A DNA stretch of 29,415 nt from the IMG/VR virus record IMGVR_UViG_3300009158_000154, positions 1-29,415 of that record. One strand, written 5' to 3'. This document shows positions 1 through 6,682 of the stretch, piece by piece. Position 1 is the stretch's first letter; each line of letters opens with the position of its first letter. The notes under the pieces were generated by a model. That model did no database searches and was not told the DNA's origin. It was given only the letters and a program-made list of their open reading frames with translations. The position numbers and the translations under genes were made by a program. Source of the DNA: a virus.

Positions 1-31
1 AGGCTTGATGGCAAGGGGCCCGATGGCATGA
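1..31 (+). CDS. 3' end of an upstream gene (partial)
   Basis: Reading from base 2 there is an open frame encoding GLMARGPMA that ends in TGA at 29-31. This stop overlaps the adaptor start ATG at 28-30 as ATGA, the junction type used repeatedly in this window. That arrangement is the only support, since nine residues are too few to recognise. In related podoviruses the gene before the adaptor is a capsid or small head-region gene, so this is probably the tail of one of those (inference). Confidence 0.4.
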   Translation, partial: GLMARGPMA

Positions 32-723
32 ACTATTCTGAGCTTTCGGCGGCGATACAGACCTACACGGAAAACAACTTTCCGACGATTACCCTTGCGG
101 ATTCGTCTACGGTCTCGTCTACGGCTCAGATTAACCGCTTCATTGAGCAAGCGGAGCAGCGCATCTACAACACGGTGCAGTTCCCTTCGCTGCGTAAAAA
201 CCAAACAGGTGTCATCACGTCAGGCAATAAGTACCTGACGACCCCTGACGACTTCCTTGCGCCGTATTCCTTGGCGGTCTACACAGGTTCTGGCCCGTAC
301 ACGTATTTGCTGAACAAGGATGTGAACTTCATTCGTGAGGCATATCCCACACCAACGGATACTGGGACTCCTAAGTACTACGCTTTGTTTGGCCCTGCTG
401 TGTCTGGCACAACTATCACCACGGAGTTGACGCTAATCCTCGGGCCTACGCCCGATGCGGCCTACGATGCTGAATTTCACTACTACTATTACCCTGAGTC
501 CATCACCACGGCTACCAATACGTGGCTAGGGGATAATTTTGATACCGTGTTGCTGTACGGTTCTTTGGTTGAAGCGTATACGTTTCAAAAAGGCGAACCA
601 GATTTGGTTGCCTTATACGATACCAAATACAAGGAAGCACTGGCTCTTGCCAAGCGCCTTGGAGACGGCCTTGAAAGGCAAGATAGTTATAGGAGCGGTC
701 AGTACCGACAGGCCGTAACATGA
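28..723 (+). CDS. Head-tail adaptor protein (SU10-like)
   Basis: This 231-residue protein is probably the adaptor that sits on the portal ring and links it to the short tail. It opens with a helical stretch (MNYSELSAAIQTYTEN), followed by an INRFIEQAEQRIYNTVQFPSLRKNQ segment, a small beta domain containing KYLTTPDDFLAPYSLAV, and a C-terminal helical bundle (LLYGSLVEAYTFQKGEPDL, then YDTKYKEALALAKR). This helix/beta/helix order, with 'P.DFL....L' after the first helices, matches the podovirus adaptor family typified by phage SU10 as I remember it. An AAGGGG ribosome site at 13-18 precedes the ATG. The stop overlaps the following HNH gene by four bases. Assignment is by motif only; a generic head-completion protein is the main alternative. 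Confidence 0.7.
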   Translation: MNYSELSAAIQTYTENNFPTITLADSSTVSSTAQINRFIEQAEQRIYNTVQFPSLRKNQTGVITSGNKYLTTPDDFLAPYSLAVYTGSGPYTYLLNKDVNFIREAYPTPTDTGTPKYYALFGPAVSGTTITTELTLILGPTPDAAYDAEFHYYYYPESITTATNTWLGDNFDTVLLYGSLVEAYTFQKGEPDLVALYDTKYKEALALAKRLGDGLERQDSYRSGQYRQAVT

Positions 724-1241
724 TGCCAAGCACACGTAAAGAAGCACTAGCTGGAGGGTACAAAAGGTACTTTACTGGCGCTGCTTGCGTGCGTGGTCAT
801 GTAGCAGATAGGCGGGCAAAAACCGGTGAGTGCCTCGTGTGCAGAGCCAAGCATCTTGTTGTATGGCGTAAAAACAACCCGGAAAGCGTAAAGCAACACA
901 ACACCACACAGTACGTAAATCACACGGAAAAAATAAAAACGCATGTTCAAAAGTGGGCTAAAGAAAACCCAGCTAAGGTTCTAACCTACACACGCGCAGC
1001 GCAAACAAAAAAACGTATGCGTAACCCCAAATGGCTTACAGCGGATGAAAAGTGGATGATTGGGCAGGCATATGAACTTGCAGCTTTGCGCACCAAGATG
1101 TTTGGGTTCTCTTGGCATGTAGACCACATCATCCCCCTACAAGGTAAAACCGTGTCTGGGCTACACACGCCGTACAATCTACAAGTCATTCCGGGCACAG
1201 AAAATGTCCGCAAGTCCAACAGCTTTGAGGTAGCGGCATGA
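720..1241 (+). CDS. HNH endonuclease with zinc finger (probable free-standing homing endonuclease)
   Basis: This 173-residue nuclease should cut double-stranded DNA with a beta-beta-alpha-metal active site. The HNH core is near residues 133-168: H133-V-D135-H136-IIPLQG, followed by a YNLQVI segment and a basic end (ENVRKSN). An N-terminal treble-clef-like zinc site is formed by C23, H27, C38 and C41 (CVRGH then CLVC). The middle is rich in Lys and Asn, as expected for DNA contacts. The gene lies between structural genes with ATGA overlaps on both sides (720-723 and 1238-1241), so it sits in the morphogenesis operon without disrupting either neighbour. Such genes in phages are usually selfish homing elements. 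No intron is visible. A role in packaging, as for HNH proteins beside terminase, is unlikely here because no terminase is adjacent. Confidence 0.85.
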   Translation: MMPSTRKEALAGGYKRYFTGAACVRGHVADRRAKTGECLVCRAKHLVVWRKNNPESVKQHNTTQYVNHTEKIKTHVQKWAKENPAKVLTYTRAAQTKKRMRNPKWLTADEKWMIGQAYELAALRTKMFGFSWHVDHIIPLQGKTVSGLHTPYNLQVIPGTENVRKSNSFEVAA

Positions 1242-1654
1242 GCATTGTCCAGACGCAGACCACTAGCTTCAAGAAGGAGCTGTACGAGGCTGTCCACAAT
1301 CTGTCCACGGACTCCATTTACATCGCCCTGTACACCGGTGATGTGAGTCTGGGCGCAGACACCACGGTATATACCACCTCCAACGAAGTGGTGGCATCCG
1401 GCTACACGGCGGGCGGACAGGCACTGACCGGGGTTGCTATCAGCTCCTCTGGGTACACCGCCTATGTGAACTGGGCCAATGTGTCTTGGACGGCTGCACT
1501 GACGGCTCGGTGCGCTCTGATTTACAACGTGACGCAGGGGAACAAGTCCATTGCAGTCATTGATTTTGGTGCAGACAAAACTTCTACCACTACGTTTACA
1601 ATCACCATGCCCGCTAACACGGCTACCACTGCACTTATCAGGAGTTCAAATTGA
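1238..1654 (+). CDS. Small beta-rich tail-region protein (paralog A)
   Basis: A 138-residue protein of unknown function, rich in Thr, Ser and Ala. After an N-terminal helical stretch (TSFKKELYEAVHNL) come alternating strands: DSIYIALYTGD, then VVASGYTAGGQALTG, ALIYNVTQGNKSIAVIDFG and a final TFTITMPANTATTALIR. The last two blocks recur in the protein encoded at 1852-2343, so the two are paralogs. The position between the adaptor and the fibre genes and the beta-rich composition suggest a small virion or tail protein (inference). The ATG overlaps the HNH stop. The gene ends in TGA overlapping the TTG start of the next gene. Confidence 0.75.
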   Translation: MSIVQTQTTSFKKELYEAVHNLSTDSIYIALYTGDVSLGADTTVYTTSNEVVASGYTAGGQALTGVAISSSGYTAYVNWANVSWTAALTARCALIYNVTQGNKSIAVIDFGADKTSTTTFTITMPANTATTALIRSSN

Positions 1655-1842
1655 TTGTTACTACAACCAAAGGTGATATGGATGACTCCCTGCTGGAGCA
1701 CCGCACTGGAACTATTGACAACGAGAACGAACTGACTGTGTGGGATGAGTATTGGCTGGATGGTGAGCTTGTTCATCGTTCTGCGCATGTGACGTTGAAA
1801 CAATCCCCCAGCTTCGCTGGTGGCGAAACCGCAACCTTTTAA
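1651..1842 (+). CDS. 63-residue acidic protein of unknown function (TTG start)
   Basis: I do not recognise this protein. It is acidic and has a central WDEYWLDGELVHR segment, suggesting a compact beta fold. The start is TTG at 1651, overlapping the preceding TGA as TTGA, with a clear AGGAG six bases upstream (1640-1644). That site decides the start over the internal ATG at 1678. The gene is sandwiched between two paralogous structural genes, so it is probably co-translated with them. A virion accessory or assembly factor is conceivable, but nothing in the sequence shows which. Confidence 0.65.
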   Translation: MIVTTTKGDMDDSLLEHRTGTIDNENELTVWDEYWLDGELVHRSAHVTLKQSPSFAGGETATF

Positions 1843-1851
1843 GGATATATC

Positions 1852-2343
1852 GTGGCAAACACCCAAAGTATGTGCACTTCGTTCCTTGGTGAACTGATGC
1901 TGGGCCAACACCAACTTGGCACTTCCACCATTGTGTCTCGCGGTAGCTTGACTTCTCCCACCACGGACACTCTCAAAGCCGCGTTGTACCTTGCTTCGGC
2001 AACCATCAATGCAGCAACTACGGTTTACACGGTTACTGGTGAGGTATCAGGAACCAACTACACGGCTGGTGGTGTAACGGTAACCAATGCAACGGCTCCT
2101 ACGTCTACCAACTCGTCGGCTACGGCAGGGGTCGGTTATTGGACTCCTTCAGCAAGCCTTGTTTACACGACCGTCACTCTGTCCACTGCGTTTGATACGG
2201 TGTTGATTTACAACTCTACCCAGAGTAACAAGGCTATCAGCGTCCATACGTTCTCCTCGCAGACCATCACTGCTGGTACGTTGACTCTGACAATGCCTTC
2301 TAATACCACGACGACTGCACTGCTGCGTCTGGCTACAACCTAA
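1852..2343 (+). CDS. Small beta-rich tail-region protein (paralog B)
   Basis: This 163-residue protein is a paralog of the one at 1238-1654. Shared blocks, in order, are TVYT..EV, YTAGG, LIYN.TQ.NK, an I.V..F strand, and a TMP.NT.TTALLR ending. Copy B has about 25 extra residues, partly in the N-terminal region (GQHQLGTSTIVSRG) and partly in a Thr/Ser loop. It starts with GTG at 1852, preceded by AAGGA at 1841-1845. Function is unknown; a small structural component of the tail or of a fibre attachment site is the best guess from composition and context. Confidence 0.72.
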   Translation: MANTQSMCTSFLGELMLGQHQLGTSTIVSRGSLTSPTTDTLKAALYLASATINAATTVYTVTGEVSGTNYTAGGVTVTNATAPTSTNSSATAGVGYWTPSASLVYTTVTLSTAFDTVLIYNSTQSNKAISVHTFSSQTITAGTLTLTMPSNTTTTALLRLATT

Positions 2344-2372
2344 TAGCGGGGCGGCTATAGGCCGTGTAAACC

Positions 2373-3383
2373 ATGTTTGGTATAAACCCGTTTTCCGCTG
2401 CGCCGTTTGGAGCCACGGCTGCGGGCGGGCTATCTGGCGTTCAAGCCACCGGAACAACCGGTTCGGTATCGTCAGTTGATAAGACATTTGCGCTTACTGG
2501 AGTCAGTGCAGAAGCCCAAGTCAACTACGCATGGGGCACAGGGGCTTGGAGTGACTACGGTTGGGGTGGCGTATCCCCAAACCTCACTGTAAACGTCAGC
2601 TACGACACGCCAATCACAGGCGTAGCAGCCACTGGCGCTATTGATAGCGTCTCTGTAGGGGTTTCCATCACCCTGTCAGGGGTTCAGGTTTCCGGGGCAG
2701 TTGGCACGGTCATTTATAGCCACATAGTTTCCTTAACCGGAGTTCAATCCGATGGCGCGGTAGGCACAGTAACGTATGACCTGTCCAAAGCCATCTCTGG
2801 GGTTGCAGCTTCTGGTTTGGTTGGCACAGCCACCCCAAGCATTACTATCGCTCTCACGGGCAACCAAGCCGTTGGAGCAGTTGGAACCACCACCTACAGC
2901 CTATCTCAAGCCCTAACCGGGGTATCTGCAACTGGAACGGTAGATTCTGTTACCCCCAGCTTGACGCTGGCTTTGTCAGGGGTTGAAGCAGCCGGGACAG
3001 TTGGCAACATCGGGTTCAGTAAAGAGGCCGCGCTCACTGGTGTGCAGGCCGACGGTGGCGTAGGGACAGTGGTTCCCCCGCTCAGTATCAACACTGTGTC
3101 CGCAGAAGGTCAGGTTGGTAGCGTTGGCTTTGGTATCACTATGGAGCTATCCGGGGTTTCTGCCTCTGGGTATGCGGGCTCACTCCGGCTGCTGTGGGAG
3201 CTTATTGATGACAGCCAGACCGCAAATTGGCAGAATATTGACGACGCGCAGACCGCAGCTTGGGCAGCAATTGACAATGCGCAGAGTTCCAGTTTCAGCA
3301 ATACAAGCACCACTCAGACACCGGGCTGGGGTACAATTGACAACGCGCAGACAGACCAATGGGAATTGGTTGAAACGACATAG
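2373..3383 (+). CDS. Repeat-containing structural/fibre protein
   Basis: A 336-residue protein made almost entirely of repeats. After a short head (MFGINPFSAAPFGATAAGG) come about a dozen units of roughly 20 residues with consensus L-[TS]-G-V-x-A-x-G-x-V-G-[TS]-V (residues 20 to about 270). Repeat 2 carries an aromatic, glycine-rich insert near residues 52-68 (WGTGAWSDYGWGG). The C-terminus (275-336) switches to 11-residue units of form W-x-x-I-D-[DN]-[AS]-Q-T. The head and both repeat types are of a kind seen in phage virion proteins from aquatic phages. The regular beta pattern suggests a solenoid or fibre shaft (inference). A 29-base gap precedes it, holding a small CGGC/GCCG hairpin. The ribosome site is poor, so translation may depend on the upstream gene. 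Confidence 0.7.
   Translation: MFGINPFSAAPFGATAAGGLSGVQATGTTGSVSSVDKTFALTGVSAEAQVNYAWGTGAWSDYGWGGVSPNLTVNVSYDTPITGVAATGAIDSVSVGVSITLSGVQVSGAVGTVIYSHIVSLTGVQSDGAVGTVTYDLSKAISGVAASGLVGTATPSITIALTGNQAVGAVGTTTYSLSQALTGVSATGTVDSVTPSLTLALSGVEAAGTVGNIGFSKEAALTGVQADGGVGTVVPPLSINTVSAEGQVGSVGFGITMELSGVSASGYAGSLRLLWELIDDSQTANWQNIDDAQTAAWAAIDNAQSSSFSNTSTTQTPGWGTIDNAQTDQWELVETT
2430..3185 (+). repeat. Protein-level 60-base tandem repeats (20-residue units)
   Basis: Within the repeat protein, units starting [LI]-[TS]-G-V recur mostly every 20 codons. Examples begin ITGVAATGAIDSV, LSGVQVSGAVGTV, LTGVQSDGAVGTV, LTGVSATGTVDSV and LTGVQADGGVGTV. One unit is lengthened by an aromatic insert, and the late unit before VSAEGQVGSV has lost its LTG start. 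The nucleotide copies have drifted, so selection appears to act on the protein pattern. Confidence 0.8.
3195..3380 (+). repeat. 33-base tandem repeats encoding 11-residue W-x-x-I-D units
   Basis: Six units begin at 3195, 3228, 3261, 3294, 3327 and 3360, exactly 33 bases apart; the last is truncated by the stop codon. They start WELIDDSQTAN, WQNIDDAQTAA, WAAIDNAQSSS, FSNTSTTQTPG, WGTIDNAQTDQ and WELVETT. Trp (once Phe) at position 1, Ile at 4, Asp at 5 and Gln at 8 are the conserved residues. Confidence 0.85.
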
Positions 3384-3391
3384 GGTTATAA

Positions 3392-3736
3392 ATGGCACTT
3401 GTTTTAGCAGACCGCGTACAGGTAGCAGCTACAGCCAACACGACTGTCAGCTTCACGTTAGGCACGACCTCTACCGGCTACCAGAGCTTTGCTGTCATCG
3501 GTAACACTAACACTACGTACTACTCAGCCACGGATGGAACCAACTGGGAAGTTGGGATTGGAACTTATGCAACCTCTGGCCCAACCCTGACCCGCACCAC
3601 CATAATCTCGTCCAGTAACAGCAACGCCGCAGTCAGCACGTTCGGGGCAACCGTAACAGTGTTTGTGACCTACCCTGCCAATGTCTCTATTACAGAAGGC
3701 AAAGCAATCATGATGGCTATGGTGTTTGGAATATAA
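3392..3736 (+). CDS. Stand-alone tail-fibre module protein (MALVLADRV family)
   Basis: A 114-residue beta-rich protein. Its sequence pattern is one I recognise from aquatic phage structural proteins: an N-terminal MALVLADRVQ, then GYQSFAVIGNTNTTYY, GTNWEVGIGTY, LTRTTIISSSN and VFVTYPAN. In other phages this module is often the N-terminal part of a longer fibre or capsid-decoration protein; here it stands alone with only a short hydrophobic tail (AIMMAMVFGI). It lies eight bases after the repeat protein and before another small beta protein, in an adhesin island. The exact role, fibre base or decoration, cannot be decided from sequence. Confidence 0.7.
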   Translation: MALVLADRVQVAATANTTVSFTLGTTSTGYQSFAVIGNTNTTYYSATDGTNWEVGIGTYATSGPTLTRTTIISSSNSNAAVSTFGATVTVFVTYPANVSITEGKAIMMAMVFGI

Positions 3737-3745
3737 AGGAAACCT

Positions 3746-4117
3746 ATGGCAAACCCGAATATGGTCAACTTGTCCTCCATCCTTGGAGCGACTACCTACC
3801 TTGTGCCGACAACTACAACAGCTACTGCATGGACTGGATTAACGCCCGCAGCGGGAACCGTCAACAAGATTGACACCATGACGGCGACTAACGTCACAGC
3901 AACTGCTGCGACTATTACGGTATCCATCAACAGCGCAATTAGTGGTGGCGGTACGGCGTACCGTTTGACGTACCAAACCAGTGTTCCCGGAAATTCGTCT
4001 TTGGTAGTGGTGGACAAGAGCACCATGCTTTACGTAGGTGAGGCGCAATCCATTGTAGTGACATCTGGAACGACTAACTCTATTGAAATGGTTGCTACCT
4101 ACGAGGCCATCAGCTAA
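3746..4117 (+). CDS. Small beta-sandwich-like virion protein
   Basis: A 123-residue protein, rich in Thr, Ala and Val, with alternating strands typical of a small immunoglobulin-like or jelly-roll domain (for example MTATNVTATAATITVSI, then SSLVVVDKSTMLYVGEAQSI and a closing NSIEMVATYEAI). I know similar proteins from aquatic phages as unnamed structural proteins. An AGGAAA ribosome site is just upstream. The stop TAA shares its last base with the ATG of the glycine-rich adhesin (TAATG), so the two are translationally coupled. It may be a decoration or fibre-connecting protein (inference). Confidence 0.65.
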   Translation: MANPNMVNLSSILGATTYLVPTTTTATAWTGLTPAAGTVNKIDTMTATNVTATAATITVSINSAISGGGTAYRLTYQTSVPGNSSLVVVDKSTMLYVGEAQSIVVTSGTTNSIEMVATYEAIS

Positions 4118-5715
4118 TGAATCGTTATAAAGGTTCCATTCTGTCTGCAACGGCTGCGCCTACCAGCGGTTCCGCTGCGGCTGGGATATGGACGCAAACA
4201 GAAGCAATGCAAGCTAGGCAAGCGGGGACATGGCCTGGATACAATACACCTGATATTGAATATTTGGTGGTTGCAGGTGGCGGCGGCGGCGGTGTTTTTG
4301 GTGGCGGTGGAGGTGCAGGCGGGTATTTAACCTCAACAGGCTATTCTGTAACCCCAGGTTCCGCAATCACCATTACAGTTGGCGCTGCTGGCGCTGGTGG
4401 TATTTACAACTCTTCTACATCTGCAACTGCTGGTGGTAATAGTGTTATTGCTGGTGGAACTACCATAACAGCTTCTGGCGGCGGTATTGGAGGAAATGGA
4501 CGTTTTTCCCCAGGCGCTGGTGGTAATGGTGGTTCTGGCGGTGGCGGCGCAACAACTGGCGGTGTGGTGAATGCTGCTGGTTCAGCAAATGGGACTCCAT
4601 CAAGCCAAGGCAATGCTGGCGGCAGGGGCGGTAATGACTCTAGTGGAGGGCAAGTTAATTACCCAAGCGGTGGCGGTGGTGGTGCTGGGGGTGTTGGTCA
4701 ATATGGTTTACAAAATCAAAAGCCTGGATTTGGTGGTGTTGGTGTACTAACTAACTTTATCACCCCATTTGCTGGAACGGGAAACATTACTTCTGGTTCT
4801 ACAACATTAACAGTTACTGCCACAAGCGCAGGGGCTTGTGTACCAGGAACACAGGTTACTGGAACTGGCATTAGAACCGCACAATCTATAGCAATTACAA
4901 GCATAACAGCGGCGGCTAACGTAGTTACGGTTAACTATGCAACTCAAGGTTCAGCCCCATTCGCTGCGGGTATGGCAATTACGATTGCTGGGGTTACGGG
5001 TTCTGTAGTTTCAACTACAGGGTCTATAACAGCAAATACTCTAACCGTTTCATCTGGTACAAGTATTGCAATTGGGCAGCTTGTAACAGGAACAGGCGTA
5101 ACTGCTGGAACTTATATTACTGGTGGCAGTGCATTAAGTTGGACAGTAAACATATCTCAAACAGTAGCGTCTACCACACTTACTTTTAGCGCAAGCTGGA
5201 ACGGAACGTATCAAGTCGCGTCATCTAGCACTACTGCCACAACATTTTCCGCAAACACTACTGGAACTGCTACCGTCACTGGCGCGACTATTTCTAGCCT
5301 TGCGACATACATAGTTTCTGGTAGTGCAGGGTCTTTTGTTATGAGCGCCCCAGCAACGGCCACTACCACTGGCATTGCACTTACAAGTTCGGGCAACTAT
5401 TATGCTGGCGGTGGCGGTGGAGATGTGTTTACATCTGGGAATCCCATAGGTCAAGGCGGTGCAGGCGGCGGTGGTAATGGTGGTGTATCAGGCTCTGTTT
5501 CTGGAACTTCAGCCGCAGATGAAACAGGCGGTGGTGGTGGTGGTAGCGGACTTGCTGCGGGCGTTACTGGAGGCGCAGGCGGTAAAGGAATTGTTATTCT
5601 TAGGTATTCCATAGGATTTCCAGTAGCGGCATCTACTACTGGAAGTCCAACGGTCACAACAGACGCAACTTACCGGTACTACAAATTTACAGGCAACGGA
5701 ACCATTACGTTTTAA
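4117..5715 (+). CDS. Glycine-rich receptor-binding/adhesin protein with nested inserted domains
   Basis: A 532-residue protein. Residues about 45-215 and 427-532 form a glycine-rich domain: VVAGGGGGG, GGGGGAGGY, ITITVGAAGAGG and other poly-Gly stretches, ending with GKGIVILRY and a YRYYKFTGNGTITF strand. This is the pattern of phage tail-tip adhesins built from packed polyglycine helices, where hypervariable loops contact the receptor. The short N-terminus (SATAAPTSGSAAAGIWT) is typical of the family. Between the two glycine-rich parts, residues about 222-425 are Gly-poor, Thr/Ser-rich beta modules that appear split and nested within one another (see separate entry). The protein is probably the receptor-recognising element of the tail (family knowledge plus inference). 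Carbohydrate binding is possible for the inserted modules but not shown. Confidence 0.75.
   Translation: MNRYKGSILSATAAPTSGSAAAGIWTQTEAMQARQAGTWPGYNTPDIEYLVVAGGGGGGVFGGGGGAGGYLTSTGYSVTPGSAITITVGAAGAGGIYNSSTSATAGGNSVIAGGTTITASGGGIGGNGRFSPGAGGNGGSGGGGATTGGVVNAAGSANGTPSSQGNAGGRGGNDSSGGQVNYPSGGGGGAGGVGQYGLQNQKPGFGGVGVLTNFITPFAGTGNITSGSTTLTVTATSAGACVPGTQVTGTGIRTAQSIAITSITAAANVVTVNYATQGSAPFAAGMAITIAGVTGSVVSTTGSITANTLTVSSGTSIAIGQLVTGTGVTAGTYITGGSALSWTVNISQTVASTTLTFSASWNGTYQVASSSTTATTFSANTTGTATVTGATISSLATYIVSGSAGSFVMSAPATATTTGIALTSSGNYYAGGGGGDVFTSGNPIGQGGAGGGGNGGVSGSVSGTSAADETGGGGGGSGLAAGVTGGAGGKGIVILRYSIGFPVAASTTGSPTVTTDATYRYYKFTGNGTITF
4780..5391 (+). other. Nested ('Russian doll') beta-module insertions inside the glycine-rich adhesin
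   Basis: Residues 222-425 read as three modules placed one inside the other. Module A starts at 4780 (SGSTTLTV then VTGTGI, ending 4872) and resumes at 5299 (LATYIVSGSAGSF). Module B starts near 4873 (NVVTVNY, then MAITIAGVTG, ending 5004) and resumes at 5197 (WNGTYQVASSSTT). Module C is uninterrupted from 5005 to 5196 (TLTVSSGTSIAIGQLVTGTG, then GTYITGG and STTLTF). C resembles A put back together. The whole block interrupts the glycine-rich domain, which resumes with YYAGGGGG. The assignment rests on the split halves completing familiar phage fibre modules. Confidence 0.6.
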
Positions 5716-5717
5716 AC

Positions 5718-6080
5718 ATGGCACATTTTGCAAAACTTGATGAGAACAACGTAGTGGTAGAAGTGCATTGCGTCCACAATAACGAACTAATGGTTAACAA
5801 CGTTGAAGTAGAAGTTATGGGAGTAGTTTTTCTTATAAACTGGTCGGGCGGGTATACCAATTGGAAACAAACATCGTATAACCGCAACTTTCGCAAAAAT
5901 TACGCAGCAGTAGGCTATACCTACGACCCTAGCCGGGATGCGTTTATACCGCCAAAGCCCTACAATAGCTGGACGCTGAACGAAGACACCTGCTTATGGC
6001 AACCGCCAGTGGAGCGGCCCGTGGACGACAATATGTATGAATGGGATGAAGATTCCCTCTCTTGGAGAATGATTACATGA
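5718..6080 (+). CDS. Conserved aquatic-phage virion-associated protein (MAHFAKLDENN family)
   Basis: A 120-residue protein with a pattern I recognise from cyanophage and pelagiphage genomes. It has an N-terminal MAHFAKLDENNVVVEV strand pair, then QTSYNRNFRKNYAAVGYTYD, then DAFIPPKPYNSWTLNED and a Trp-rich end. The family is conserved but unnamed as far as I know. It is usually found near fibre genes, as here, and may be a fibre accessory or assembly protein (inference). It starts two bases after the adhesin stop without a visible ribosome site, and its stop overlaps the next ATG (ATGA, 6077-6080). Confidence 0.7.
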   Translation: MAHFAKLDENNVVVEVHCVHNNELMVNNVEVEVMGVVFLINWSGGYTNWKQTSYNRNFRKNYAAVGYTYDPSRDAFIPPKPYNSWTLNEDTCLWQPPVERPVDDNMYEWDEDSLSWRMIT

Positions 6081-6673
6081 CAACTGCTTATTCCGCACTT
6101 TTGGGCCTTGCCCTTCCAGTAACGGGCGAACTGTCCGGTACATGGGGTGACACGGTCAACAACTACATCACTGCCTATCTTGATGCGGCGGTTGCAGGCA
6201 CAAACACCATCAGCACTGATGCAGATGTAACGCTCACCAAGACCACCAACGCATCTCTCAGCGGCACTTCTTCCCAATACGCAGTCATCCTTTGGACGGC
6301 GGCTGGAACAGCAACCCGTACCATCATTGCCCCGGCGGCATCGTCAGGTAGCCGTCAGTTCTACATCGTCGTCAACAAAACCTCCAGCACCCAGTCCATC
6401 AAGCTGTGCGGCACAGGCCCGACCACCGGGGTAACTATCGGCGCGGGCAGTTCGGCAATCTGCACATGGAACGGTTCGGACTTTATTAAGGTCTCAGGTA
6501 GCGGCGGTGCTACAGGCGGTGGAGCCGACCAGATTTTCTACGAGAACGGTCAGACTGTGAACACCAGCTACAGCATCACGACCAACAACAACGCGGGCAC
6601 ATTTGGCCCAGTTTCTGTAGCTACCGGCGTAGTTGTTACTGTGCCGACCGGCTCTGTCTGGTCAGTCGTTTAA
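6077..6673 (+). CDS. Tail-fibre/structural protein with beta-rich fold
   Basis: A 198-residue protein beginning MTTAYSALLGLALPVTGELS, then GTWGDTVNNYITAYLDAA, a start found in many phage structural proteins from aquatic metagenomes. The 'G..SGTWGD.VN' motif is typical. The middle is strand-rich (YAVILWTAAGTATRTIIAP, then FYIVVNKTSSTQSIKLCG), followed by a Gly-rich linker (residues about 149-156) and a C-terminal NNNAGTFGPVSVATGVVVTV domain of the type that occurs as a fibre tip or trimerising unit. I chose ATG 6077, with GGAG at 6064-6067, over the in-frame TTG at 6062. Its start overlaps the previous stop. It is probably one component of the multi-gene fibre. Confidence 0.7.
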   Translation: MTTAYSALLGLALPVTGELSGTWGDTVNNYITAYLDAAVAGTNTISTDADVTLTKTTNASLSGTSSQYAVILWTAAGTATRTIIAPAASSGSRQFYIVVNKTSSTQSIKLCGTGPTTGVTIGAGSSAICTWNGSDFIKVSGSGGATGGGADQIFYENGQTVNTSYSITTNNNAGTFGPVSVATGVVVTVPTGSVWSVV

Positions 6674-6682
6674 GGAAAAAAT

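Noticed and set aside
2344-2372. CGGC/GCCG hairpin in the 29-base gap as a terminator
   Set aside because: The stem is only four base pairs and no T tract follows; there is no sign that transcription should stop between these genes.
2430-3380. CRISPR-like or DNA-level direct repeat array
   Set aside because: The repeats are conserved at protein level with drifted bases, there are no unique spacers of constant size, and the whole tract is one open frame.
4260-5600. Possible diversity-generating retroelement target in the glycine-rich adhesin
   Set aside because: No reverse transcriptase gene and no nearby template repeat with adenine-specific differences is visible in the window; the variable look is explained by polyglycine and inserted modules.
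6062-6076. TTG start extending the 6077 gene by five codons
   Set aside because: ATG 6077 has GGAG nine bases upstream and makes the ATGA overlap typical of this operon; homologous N-termini as I remember them begin MTTAYS-like.
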